In this document: in pieces, positions 47,281 through 57,800 of the stretch
Layout: each line of letters begins with the position of its first letter
How positions within the stretch are numbered: the stretch's first letter is position 1
NCBI GenBank assembly: GCA_002633025.1
Contig: NMRB01001727.1
Coordinates: 76,010 to 140,009, forward strand
Source of the DNA: Notospermus geniculatus
Taxonomy: Eukaryota; Nemertea; Pilidiophora; Heteronemertea; Lineidae
Direction: 5' to 3'
Length of the DNA: 64,000 nt
Notes under the pieces: model-generated
What the model saw: only the letters and a program-made list of their open reading frames with translations
Database searches by the model: none
Told to the model about the DNA's origin: nothing
Made by a program: the position numbers and the translations under genes

Positions 47281-50200
47281 AGGCAAGAACTGTTGTCACC
47301 CTGGCTGTTGTTACAACATGAATCTTCAATTTTACGCCTCTTCCTGCTGGGAGCTGCCTTGTTTTTCCTTTTTTTCTTTTCGTAAGGGAGGTCAATTACT
47401 GATTGGAATAAACCCTTTGGGCGACCACGAACATTTACTTTGGGTGGAAGGTGAATGCTGTGTTTTTCTGCTAAAGCCTGGAATGTCTGTGCACTCAGCA
47501 GTGGCATTGGCAGATTCTGTATTATCATCACCCTGTTGTTCAGCTGCGGTGAGGTCGGCAGGGGCAGATTCTGTATGATTGTCATCCTGTTCTTCAGCAG
47601 TGGTGAGGTCTTCAGGGTCATTAGTCTGTGGGTCAAGACGGTCCGTATCAGCAATGGTGGCACTGGCATTGGCAGATTCTGTATTATCATCACCCTGTTG
47701 TTCAGCTGCGGTGAGGTCGGCAGGGGCAGATTCTGTATGATCGTCATCCTGTTCTTCAGCAGTGGTGAGGTCTTCAGGGTCATTAGTCTGTGGGTCAAGA
47801 CGGTCCGTATCAGCAACAGCTATGGGGTCTTCAGTGGCATTTTGGATATCAGTTACTGATACGTCTTTCCCTTGGATTGCCAGCTGCAGCAGAGATTTAA
47901 GGGCCTCCAAATAATGGCAGAATTTAGTAGTGCCATGGTCAGAAATGACGTTGCAGACATCCTTGCAAATTTTCAAACCGGTTGAGTACTTCTCTGTGCG
48001 GTTCATGGCTTTTTTCTTTGCGGTACTCTGGTTTGCAACTAACGGCAAAGGGAGTGGTGGACAGTCTGCCGGCGTGGATGTACATGTAGAACTGGAAATT
48101 GGTCTTTCAATCTGGTATCTCTTGGTCCATCTTGGTGCTACCATTGTATCTTGAAATGTTGGAAGGCCCAATTGTTTTCTTACGAGAAAGACATGTTTAC
48201 ATGGGAGTAACATCTTCACAAAGAAGGAACAGCTGCAAGAAATGGCCTCCTTGTTCACTTTGTATGTCTTTCCCATAACCACAACACTGTGACCATCTGA
48301 ATCAGAGGTGGTGACTTGTGCCGAGGAGAGCATTGGTCGCACTTCATCCAGCTGCTTGAGGATAAGCCCTGATGCATATCTCGTGCACAGACTATTAATT
48401 GCCGTTGCATCAGCAGACCTGTGTTTCTGATTGTACGTAACTGTAGACTGAGCAAGGGACCGATTCATCATCGAGGAAAGTTCTTTTTCTACATTCACTT
48501 TCACCAAAGCCAAAACACAGTCAGCAATCGTGTCCACGGGTTTCATTATCAACTTGATTTTTGAGTGCCATGACTCCAAACGATTGGTGGTGGCATTGCC
48601 CAAGTTTGTTTCCCTATTCCTCCATGCGTTCACCCACATTTGCTTTGAACCATGCCAGTTCTGATTATAGTACGTCATGAACTGAGCAGGTGCATTGACG
48701 TTTAAATCATCGTAACAAGCATCATATTCCGCCTCAGTGGAACAGTACATCAGTTTCTCCAATTTCTTCCGAATCTTTTCCCGGAGGTCAGCTGGACTGA
48801 TCGACATGGTTTCCTTCCAAAACGTTTTCAGCACGTGAAATCTGCAAAGCTGGATAGCAGCTGCAGGAAAATGTTCCTTTATGACAGCAATCTCGGTGAA
48901 GTCCTTGTCAACAATAAACACCTTTGTTTGCTCTGGACATGATACATTTTTGACAAAACAGGCAAACAGTGCATCCAAAGACTCACGGTCTTCATTCCTC
49001 ACTAAGAAATGTGCCACTGGGACACTCACACCATTCTCATCCTCTATCATTGTCGTATAGAGTGGCATACGCAAATTGTTCACACGATATGTTGCATCAA
49101 GCAAACACACTTCCGGAAAACTATTGTATGCACGGATCATAATATGTCCAAGCTGAATAAACACACAGTTGATTTCCCCATCCTCCTTTATTATCATCTG
49201 AATCGATGAATCTGGGTACTCTTCTTTATTGCATCGAGTGCCTCACATAACGACATCAACGAAGATTTTCCTTCCGTTTTCTCCTTCTGAATGTCCTGCT
49301 TCAGATTTTTTAAGTCCTGGTGGGTCAATATTTTATTCGACAGCTGGCGAATCTTGTCACGTAGGACCTGTAAGGGAACAGATTGCAAAGGAAAGGGTTA
49401 GGTCCAGCAGAGACATTTGAGTTTTGCACTCATTTTCGAGGTTACCCCAAGCAATTTAGTTCTTGTATGGGTTAAAAAACTTAAAACCATCATTTTTGAC
49501 AGTTTAAAAATCTGACCCGGTGTCCATGGCAATCACGGCCTGTCAGGTTTGCCCATCCCCCGCGTTGTATCACGATCCATCCCAGTTTTTTTCAGCTTGC
49601 AGGCCTTTTGATTTGATGGGCTCTAAAATGTGCATGTGCTTGTTTGCGAGGCGCATGCACATTTTAGAGCCTGTCAAATGGAAAAGCCTGAATTTGTGGC
49701 CTGAAATGTGATTGCAGTGGCCGCCCGCAACAAACAATGTAATGTCAACCTAGTTACCAGTTTACAGATGGGGTTTACATGTACATGTATTTGTATTTCT
49801 GAGTCATCGATCTTTGATTGACCTCAACACCTGTCACAAGATGATGCAGCGGACGCGCTTTTCATACCTGATTGGAAACATTAAGCTCCATAAGCGACTT
49901 GGCAGCCTCACGGACATCAGGGTCTATTCTTCGGCTTTCAGGGTATGTCCTGTACATTTCCTCGCTGACCTCATGGTTGTGGTTAGTATTTAGCTTAGTG
50001 ACTACCAACACCCCTTTAAATCGATCAGCCTTTATATGTATTACTGCCTCGCACCCTTTTTTGAAAGTTCTGGAAAGAAAATTGCAACAGACATATTTAT
50101 TACAGCAGTTAAAAAAATACCGTGCTATTCGCACTTAAGACCCCTCGGCTGTGGGTGTAAATTGAATTATGTGTTCACTGAACGTTGCATGTGTGATGAT

Positions 50201-50894
50201 ATGTGATGAAAATTGATAGGTTTGTGAAGGAGCCACACATACACCTTTCCACCACATTTGAACGTGCCAGAGTGGTAATGTCGTTTTCGCAAAGCGCCTC
50301 CTAGTGGCCAAATGGGAAGTCCGATTCAGCCGAAAATCGATAGGTTCGTGGAGGACCTACCTTTAAACCAAAAATCAGGAAAATCAGATTTAATTTGAAC
50401 GCGCTAGAGCAGTAACGTCGTTTTTGCAAAGCGCCCCCTGGTGGCCAATAAGGTAGGCCTAGGCCTAGGTGGTTAAACAGGACTCCACTGCAATATATAC
50501 GCTTGACAAGCCAACTGTAGTTGTGACCCCACGACCTCATGACCCACCAGTGTCAGGTTGCTGGATACAATTACAGGCTAGATAGGCAATGATGAGTAGG
50601 CGATTGTTGTCTGTCTGTGTTGGGGGGGGGGGGCTCTTTTTGGTGACGGGGTTATTTGCCCCTCCCTCCCCGTAAAAATGCTTGCTAGGCCTACTGCCAT
50701 GGCATCATGATCAGAGAGCTTTTGGCAGCAAGAATGAGTTAGTAGAATCTAGGCCTGAGCTCTGCGCCCTACAGAAACACGCTTTCAATTTTCATGCGAC
50801 TCAGAATCTCACTTACCCTCTGCGCAGCCATCTCAATGGAGTCAAATGTATCTTCTCGATCAGCAACGTAATTTCGGTTCCTATAGCCGTCCAT
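47281..50894 (-). CDS. FAR1-like / MULE transposase / SWIM zinc finger gene (ZSWIM-like), 5' part
   Basis: Exons: 50894-50817 (start MDGYRNRNYVADREDTFDSI), 50069-49868 (TFKKGCEAVIHIKADRFKG, NTNHNHEVSEEMY, FAR1-like) and 49367-47281. The big exon encodes a MULE-type DDE core: FPEVCLLDATYRV (Asp), FIVDKDFTE (Asp), CRFHVLKTF (C-x2-H) and TTNRLESWHSK (possible Glu). A SWIM finger CSCSFFVKMLLPCKHVF follows, then an acidic tandem repeat and an AT-hook-like VRGRPKG tail ending at donor GTGAGT (47280). The closest known type is ZSWIM1/ZSWIM3-like, derived from transposase. One frameshift near 49215-49243 separates SLMSLCEALDAIKK from EEYPDSSIQ. A second, between about 47392 and 47816, is needed to reach the RGRPKG tail. 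Exon 50817 ends in phase 0 while 50069 needs phase 2, so a small exon between them is probably missing. The gene may be inactive or the frameshifts may be assembly errors. Confidence 0.8.
47485..47822. repeat. 162-bp in-frame tandem repeat, two units
   Basis: Two units encode 54 residues each, with DTDRLDPQTNDPEDLTTAEE and APADLTAAEQQGDDNTESAN. The unit is free of stops in two minus-strand frames. It lies between the SWIM finger and the AT-hook-like tail. Confidence 0.85.
49380..49865. other. Intron of MULE-SWIM gene with an inverted repeat
   Basis: TCTAAAATGTGCATG (49621-49635) has its complement at 49654-49668, giving a hairpin over about 48 bp. There is no coding pattern on either strand. 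Confidence 0.5.
50205..50455. repeat. Two diverged ~125-bp units with GCGCCCCCTGGTGGCC
   Basis: Both units have TCGATAGGTT-like starts, a GAACG..CAGAG..GTAA block, CGTCGTTTT, and GCGCCYCCTRGTGGCCAA. A related copy lies at about 51880-52220. They sit in the intron between exons 50817 and 50069. Confidence 0.65.
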
Positions 50895-51240
50895 TCGTCG
50901 TTCACAAAGGCTGAATATGGCCGAGTCGTCTGCGATGCTCGGCACGCACGTGGATTCGCCGAATCCTTTCCAATACTAAAGTAGTAACCGGGAGAGTGAC
51001 GTCATCAAAGCCCGCTGATCCTTCGCGCTCGCGCGGACGGTGAATCTGTGATTCGACCCAGAAACAATGTATCACCATGAATATTCGTGACATCATCCGT
51101 TTGAAAGTTTGGTACTCTCGTTTGATAGGTGTAACATCTGCCAGTGTTTCCATATGTCGGTGTTTCCCTTTATTGTTTGGCCAACAATTTTGCCATCTGT
51201 GGCTTACACTGCCCAGAAGTAGGCCTACCGACGTCATCTG

Positions 51241-51589
51241 CAGGGTCGGATCCAGGGGGCGTAGGCCTACGCCCCCACGCCTCCCTATTTTTGGCCAGAG
51301 CAATGATTTTTTTAGCAAGAAAAATTGAATCACATAAGATTTCCGGTATTTTGCTCTCAGCTGATGCCAGGAAAATGCACTTAAATTGTCAAATTTTTCT
51401 GGGGGAGACCCCCGTTTACCTAAGTGAAGTTGGTTCCTAGTTCCTTATTCAAAATTGCCCCAATAAGGAACTAGTAAATAGGCTAAGCAGTTCCTAGTTC
51501 CTTATTCGAAATTGCCCCAATAAGGAAATAGTAAATAGGCTAAGCAGTTCCTAGTTCCTTATTCGAAATTGCCCCTGGATCCGACCCTG
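51241..51589. mobile_element. hAT-like MITE, 349 bp, TIR CAGGGTCGGATCCAGGGG
   Basis: CAGGGTCGGATCCAGGGG at 51241-51258 (arm to 51260) has its complement at 51571-51589. The CAGGG start is typical of hAT ends. No clean 8-bp target duplication is visible. It holds the 57-bp tandem repeat. Confidence 0.65.
51434..51572. repeat. 57-bp tandem repeat, about 2.4 units
   Basis: TTCCTAGTTCCTTATTCGAA-type units start at 51434, 51491 and 51548. Each contains an inverse TTCCTTATT/AATAAGGAA pair. Confidence 0.85.
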
Positions 51590-51879
51590 ATGATGTCATG
51601 GGGGAAATTTTGTCCCCAACTGCTCCGTCGAATCGATGTCACCTGAGATTTTGATCAGGAGTATTAAGAGTGTGAGTTATAGATCTAAGATCCCGAATCG
51701 ACCTGTGTGACGAAATTGGCACTAATGGGGAAGGGTTCGTTTCTTTCGCCAAGTTAGGCGTAAGTGTACGGGTCCCGACACATCCAAGGTGCGCTCCCCT
51801 TCGACATGCGCTGACACCGAGGGCGGTAAAAATAGCCACGTTGTTGCGGGCATAACCCCTCGGCCTCTGTCATCTTGAA

Positions 51880-52245
51880 ATGTAGGTGTAATCAAAAACC
51901 CGTCTGATATGTTGTGTACCCTACACCCACCATAAAAGTTTCATGAAGTTTCGATGACTAGTTTAGGAGTAATCGCCAATTTTGTCATTTCACTATGTGC
52001 CCCCTGGTGGCCAAAGTAGGAATCGGATCCGGTCGATTTTCAATAAGAGAAGCGTCATGTCATGAGGTATCAACGTACAAAACGTGAGACGAAAATTCCA
52101 AAGCATTCTCAAGTTAGAGCGTTCACGTCGTTTGCGTGACGACGACGACGACAGACGACGACGACGACAGACAGACGCCAGCGTGATGACAATACCCCGA
52201 AGACCCTGATGGGCCTCGGGGTGAAAACTACCGACCACCCCGTTC
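51880..52245. repeat. Interspersed repeat with CCCCCTGGTGGCC and a GAC microsatellite
   Basis: Related to 50205-50455. A GACGACGACGAC/GACAGACAGACG microsatellite lies at 52138-52178 and is followed by CCCTGATGGGCCTCGGGG. Confidence 0.65.
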
Positions 52246-52318
52246 TTGATGCTTAGGCCGTAACTCCCTTCAGGGTATCACCACACAAACCATATTTTTT
52301 ATTAAAATATAAATACAG

Positions 52319-52430
52319 TGCTCCCTCACTCTTACGAACCTCGATTCTACGAACTCTTGGATACTAGTAGGCCCTATTACGAACCCTGATTAATGCAAGT
52401 TTGAGCGTTTATCACGCAAATAAAGAATAA
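52319..52430. mobile_element. Possible pogo/Tigger-type end fragment
   Basis: CAGTGCTCCCTCACTCTTAC followed by repeated TACGAAC words resembles pogo/Tigger terminal sequence. Only one end is seen, just upstream of the LTR element. Confidence 0.35.
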
Positions 52431-52456
52431 AGTTAGTCCTGTATACCAAGTGTATG

Positions 52457-53367
52457 TGTGGCAGAGTGAAAGGGGGGCCCTTTTTATTTTTCAGTTCGGT
52501 TGCGGGATTATAGAGGGCAGCGTAGGGGCGCGTCGCGGGGTGTGCGCATGCGCGCGGCGGCAAGGACGTCTGCTACAATAAATCCGTGTGCTCGGAACTT
52601 TTCCTGTTCGCTCCATTATATTCCATTTCCCTCCCGTTGTTCTTTCAGGTAAGTATCTTTGATCATCTTCAGTCCATGTATGAGGACTCCTAGATTCGAT
52701 ATATCGCATTACAGAAACCATTTGTATTACTTTTGTGACATTTGAAGTGATTTTGTTGCTGCGCTGGAATGCGCCCGTCGGGAAATGAGAAGGGTGTGTC
52801 GTGAATTTCGTGAACGCTGCGTATTTCGTTCTCAGATAACTTTTAAACTTAACAAGTGTACATAAGTTGGCATCGTAGTGAATCTATGTTATATGAAGAA
52901 TATGTATTGAGTCATTAGGTGTTGTAAAATGCTGTTATTTGGCTATCAGGGCCGTCGGAACTGGGTGTAGGCCTAGCTGACGGGCGCACTCGCTCAGCAC
53001 GCGGTGCCCAACACCGTGACGTTGTCATGGTTACGTTGCCATTGGATACGTTGTTGTTGTTGCTGCACATGTAGGGTGTGGCACGTCGGTGTTTTTGACG
53101 TTCGACAATAGGGGGCGCGCACGCATTGTGCCGCGCCGGGTGGGGATCTTGAATAACTAAAAAGAAACTGTATTATGATAATATAATGATATAATTCAAC
53201 AGATTTCATGTTAAAAATACCCATCGGTGTATTTTACAAGGTTTCGTTTAGGTCTGCTACAATAAATCCGTGTGCTCGGAACTTTTCCTGTTCGCTCCAT
53301 TATATTCCATTTCCCTCCCGTTGTTCTTTCAGAACTACCCTGACAACCCTTCTAGCCCCGGGTAACA
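52457..53367 (+). repeat. 5' LTR, 911 bp, with 541-bp extra segment
   Basis: It matches the 3' LTR at 52457-52496 and 53038-53367. The extra segment 52497-53037 has a CpG-rich part (about 52520-52565) and an 80-bp block (52569-52648). That block is repeated exactly at 53253-53332. The first block is followed by GTAAGT and the second by AACTACC. The element promoter is expected here. Confidence 0.85.
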
Positions 53368-53371
53368 ATTT

Positions 53372-53389
53372 TGGGGGCTCAGCCGGGAT
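53372..53389 (+). other. Primer binding site, tRNA-Pro-like
   Basis: TGGGGGCTCAGCCGGGAT lies four bases after the LTR end. It differs from the tRNA-Pro-type site known from other retroelements at about two positions. Confidence 0.65.
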
Positions 53390-53433
53390 CAACTAGAAGC
53401 CATCAAGCAGATCGTTGTCAAGAGTACGTCATT

Positions 53434-54840
53434 ATGGAGGGGGAGCGGACCAAAGTGGTGATGTCGCTGAGGATGAAGTTGTATTGCATGAACGAGGACC
53501 GTTTGAGGCGTGTCGTTGAGGCCTGCTTTGATAAGGAGACGGCGGTGGAGTTGTCCAGAGAAGACGGTTTGGCCATGATGGAGGCGGAGATCACTAAGTC
53601 GGCTGGTGGTGAGGACCTCGGAGTGGCAGCGTTGACCCGTATGATGGACATCATAACCAAGGTTGAAGCAGCGTCTGAGAGTGGGACGACAGGAGATGAT
53701 GAAGGTCACTCAGCGAGTACGGAAGATGTTAAACCGACTAAGGGGGATAAAGCGGCGGAAGAGGGTGTGCCCACGAAAGATTCCGAGGGGACACCGAAGA
53801 TCGTGCCGGAGAAACTCGAGACGCCGGAGAATAAATGCGACGGTGGTCAGGTTGGAGCTGATGGAATTAGTCGTGTGATATATCATAGCAAAAACTTCAA
53901 ACTATCTAACAACATTGGAGATAGGGCGAATTGTTTGCGTTACCTGAGTTTTGTTCGCCAAGTGGAGGCCGGCAGGAAACGCGGCTACACAGAGATGGAT
54001 ATTTTAGATGGTGTTGTGCGGTCGGTGGAACCCACATGTCGTTTGAGAGAATACTTGGAAGGAATAGAAGATCTTACGTTGGCAAAGGCTCAGGCGATAA
54101 TCCGAGCGTTTTATCAGGAGAAATCGGCATCTCAATTGTATCAGGATTTATGCTCACTTAGCCAGGGGCCAAAGGAGTCACCCCAGGACTTCTTATACCG
54201 TGCGATGGCCATTCGTCAGAAGATAGTGTTTGCTTCAAAAGAGGAATCCAGTGCAGGGTTTGATCTGACTCTGTTAGAACGTCAATTCCGTCAGTCGGTT
54301 TGTACGGGGTTGACTGACGACTTCCTGAGAGTAGAATTGCAGCGTCATCTGGAGGCCAAGACTGATGAGGAGCTGATTGCCGCGGTGAATGACATCACTC
54401 GACGTCAAGCGGAGGTCCAAGCCAAGAAGTCAGTGAAAGTTAAGGCAGTGGCGGCTGATTCGTGTCTGACGAAGGAGGGTACTAATACTAGTACTAATAA
54501 CGCTGTCTTGGAACAACTGAAGTCCCTGAGAGTCGAGGTGAATGAGCTGCGACAAGCGGTTAAGACCGGGCCGGCTGGGAGCAGTGGATCAGGAGGGCGG
54601 GAATCTTCGGATGGAGTTCAGTCTACAGATCCGCACCATTCTACAAAGAGGCGACAGAATCGTTGTGCCAACTGTAGACGCGATGGCTCGAGGTGTTTTC
54701 ATTGCTATAAATGCGGGTCCAGTGACCATTATAAATCCTTCTGTCCTCTGACGAAGAATACAGGAAGTGAGAAGCAAGGAGGGGAGCAGCCATCGAATTC
54801 GGGAAACGCGAAGGGGATGCTGAGAGAGGGGGCTCAGTAA
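53434..54840 (+). CDS. gag: Gag-like protein, 468 aa
   Basis: The frame is open from before the ATG at 53434 (MEGERTKVVMSLRMKLYCMN) to TAA at 54838. The N-terminal part is acidic and Lys/Glu-rich. The middle (about residues 150-330) has the helical capsid look of Gypsy Gag, including YLSFVRQV and SQGPKESPQDFLYRA. Near residues 424-437 is a CCHC knuckle CYKCGSSDHYKSFC that binds RNA, preceded by further Cys residues (RCANCRRDGSRC). Gag forms the particle. The stop is bypassed by the -1 frameshift signal at 54801-54862 to make Gag-Pol. No break was seen. Confidence 0.9.
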   Translation: MEGERTKVVMSLRMKLYCMNEDRLRRVVEACFDKETAVELSREDGLAMMEAEITKSAGGEDLGVAALTRMMDIITKVEAASESGTTGDDEGHSASTEDVKPTKGDKAAEEGVPTKDSEGTPKIVPEKLETPENKCDGGQVGADGISRVIYHSKNFKLSNNIGDRANCLRYLSFVRQVEAGRKRGYTEMDILDGVVRSVEPTCRLREYLEGIEDLTLAKAQAIIRAFYQEKSASQLYQDLCSLSQGPKESPQDFLYRAMAIRQKIVFASKEESSAGFDLTLLERQFRQSVCTGLTDDFLRVELQRHLEAKTDEELIAAVNDITRRQAEVQAKKSVKVKAVAADSCLTKEGTNTSTNNAVLEQLKSLRVEVNELRQAVKTGPAGSSGSGGRESSDGVQSTDPHHSTKRRQNRCANCRRDGSRCFHCYKCGSSDHYKSFCPLTKNTGSEKQGGEQPSNSGNAKGMLREGAQ

Positions 54841-54862
54841 TCCGGAGAGAGGAAACCCCCTC
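54801..54862 (+). promoter_or_regulatory. -1 ribosomal frameshift signal: GGGAAAC and H-type pseudoknot
   Basis: GGGAAAC at 54801-54807 sits in the Gag frame as G-GGA-AAC. Stem 1 is 54818-54824 with 54833-54839 (7 pairs, one G-U). Stem 2 is GAGGGGG 54826-54832 with CCCCCTC 54856-54862 (7 pairs). Loop 1 is one base and the last loop is 16 bases, classic H-type geometry. The spacer of 10 bases is slightly longer than the usual 5-9. The -1 frame is open from here into Pol. Confidence 0.8.
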
Positions 54863-54893
54863 ACCTGAATTAGGTTCGAGGAATCTAGGTTGT

Positions 54894-57800
54894 TTGTCAT
54901 GTAAGTTGGTGAGTGCGGCGGAGAACATGAAACGTTGCTCTGGTTGTCATTCGGCAACCTATTGTAGTAAGGAATGTCAGCAACAGGGGTGGACGCAGCA
55001 CAGAACGATTTGTCATGCCATTCAGTCCGTGGAGGAACATTTGGAACAGCAACCTGTGAAGGAACTATCTGGAACTGTACCGGAACTTACTCCAAAGAAC
55101 AAAAGGAAATTGGTGAAACTGATTGGTGAAAAGTGTGTGGTGTCCTTCCTAGTGGAGGGGCAACGGGTTGACGACATGTTATGGGACACTGGGGCTCAAG
55201 TGAGTCTGGTGGGGCATTCATGGCTCAAAGACCGTTTCCCTAATAAGGATATTAGGCCTATCTCAGAGTTGATTGATGAAGACTTGCATATCAAATCAGC
55301 CAGTGGGGATGGGATAAAGTACGTGGGTTACGTTGAGCTGGAAGTCTGTCCTCCTAATGGTGATTGTCATGTGGGTGTACCCTTCTTGGTTACAAAATCG
55401 GAGCTGGAACCGCCTATTTTGGGCTATAACGTTATCTCGCACTGGCTGGGTGATAGCGGCTTTTCATCGGTGTTCCCTACGGTCGAACGTCACAAGGTGT
55501 CCTCAGTTTTATCTGTATTGGAGCAGGAACAGGAGAGTTTCCTTGGCGCGGTGAAAATTGGGCGGCAAAATGTGATTGTTCCTAAGGGTAAAACGCGTAA
55601 GGTGCGGTGTTTTGCGCGCGTCGGGGCCGAAACATCTGATCAGACTGCGGTGTTTTCTAGTGTGGGTTATGATCATTGGGATGGTGCAGTAAAGATTCCA
55701 CAGGCACTCGTCAAATTGCAGAGAGGGGCGATTTGTGCGGTAACTCTTCCCATTAGTAACGTTTCAGGTTGTGACGTCACATTGCACCGAGGGATGGTGA
55801 TTGGAAGACTGGAATCCGTCCGATCTTTGATAACCGTGGTGCCCCCAGACATGCCAGAGGTTGGTGGAAATAAGACAGAAACTGATGGTGCGTGCGAGGG
55901 TAAGGAACGGGGTGAGAAGAAAGAGGGAATGGTGGTTGGAGCTCAACAGGTAAGTGAAGACGGTAAACATGGTAAAGGTAACCAGGAAGGAGCCCATGCT
56001 GGTTCTGACTTATGGGACCCAGAAGTTGACTTAGATGAGGCGGTCCTAAGTCCGGAGCAGATCGCGATTGTTAGAAAGATGTTAAGAGAGGAGTGTCATG
56101 CTTTTGCTCATAATGATGATGATATTGGTTGTGCTCCAAGTCTAGAGCTCGACATTAAGTTGAAAGATGATGTCCCTGTGGCCCAGCCGTATCGTGTTTT
56201 GCCACCACCGCTATACCAAGAGGTGAAGGACTACGTGACTGATTTGCTGAATAGAAACTGGATCCAAAGGAGTAAGTCTTGCTATTCAAGCCCGATGGTT
56301 TGTGTCCGCAAGAAGGACAATACGTTGAGATTGTGCATTGATTATAGAGCGATCAACCAGAAGAGCCATGTTCCTCAGTTACCAATGCCTAGAATAGAAC
56401 GTGAGATTCAGACTTTGATAGGGAATAAATACTTCTCTGTGATTGACCAGTCCAAGGCATATCACCAAGGATTTGTGAAAGAAAGCTGTAGGCCCTACAC
56501 AGCGTTCAGCACTCCATGGGGACTATACGAGTGGTTGAGGATTCCATTTGGGGTTTCTGGGGCACCGGGGTGTTTCCAAAATTTTATGGAGGAGACCTTG
56601 GTAGATTTGAGAGATAAGTGCTGCATACCCTATCTGGATGATTGTTTGATTTTCAGTAAGACGTTTGAGCAGCACGTGGAAGATGTTCGATTGGTACTGA
56701 GGCGATTGAGAAGTAAGGGCATCAAAGTGAAACCTGCGAAGTGTAAACTGTTCAGATTGGAAACCCGGTTCCTAGGTCAGTTGGTCTCCGAGAAGGGGTA
56801 CAGAATGGACCCAGCAGATGTACAACCAGTGGTGGCATTGAAGGAGAAAGATCCCCAGACAGTCGGTGAGGTAAGGCAGTTATTGGGATTGTTGGGCTAT
56901 TATCGCAAATTTATCCCGGATTTCAGCCGTCGAGCCCGATGTCTGTACGATTTGTTGAGTGATCTAGATAGCAGGTCAGTGGGAGGCAAAGGTAAAGGTT
57001 TAAAGGAAGGAAAATTGAAGAAAAGCCGGAAAACGAAGGGAGGACAGAAGTCGTCACGGGAGAAGATTGACTGGCGAGATGAACATCGTCGTACGGTGGA
57101 AGAACTCATTGATTGTTTGACGAGTGCACCTGTGATGGCATACCCGGATTATGAGAAGCCATTTGTCCTCCACACTGATGCTAGTGCTCAGGGACTGGGA
57201 GCCGTGTTGTACCAGAAGCAGGAAGATGGGAACCTGAGGGTGATTGCATTTGGGTCTCGGTCGCTTAGCCCCGCAGAGAAAAATTATCACCTTCATTCGG
57301 GGAAACTCGAGTTTCTGGCGTTCAGGTGGGCGGTCGTGGAACGCTTTCGCGATTTCTTGTATTACGCTCCGCACTTTGAGGTTTACACGGATAATAATCC
57401 GTTGACCTATATCCTAACGTCAGCTAAGTTGGACGCAACTAGGCATCGGTGGGTTGGGGAACTGGCAGATTTCAAGTTTTCTCTCCATTATAAACCTGGA
57501 AAGACAAATGTGGTCGCTGATGTCCTGTCGAGACAGCCCTTGGACTTTGAAGAGTACATGCGAGGTTGTACGGAGACAGCGGGACCAGAACAGCTGAGCG
57601 CCCTCGGAAGCACGTTGACTAAAGATGGAAGTGAAACTACTGTGGGATGGATTGAGGTTTTGTCTCCAAACCCCGTAAAGGTAGCCGAGGAGGTCGAGAA
57701 GAGTTTTACCGTGAATGAAGTTCAGGTGGTGCCAGATGATGAGCTTGCCAGGAACCAGGATGATGATTTGGCCGTCGGTTTGGTAAAGAAATGGCTCAGA

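Noticed and set aside
47277-47816. Alternative-frame repeat protein MLIRTVLTHRLM...
   Set aside because: Its repeat part is the shadow of the acidic repeat. Only its tail (VRGRPKG onwards) looks real and is assigned to the MULE-SWIM gene.
54927-54935. Internal ATG (MKRCSGC) as the Pol start
   Set aside because: The zinc finger needs Cys codons upstream of this ATG, and the -1 frame is open from the slippery site.
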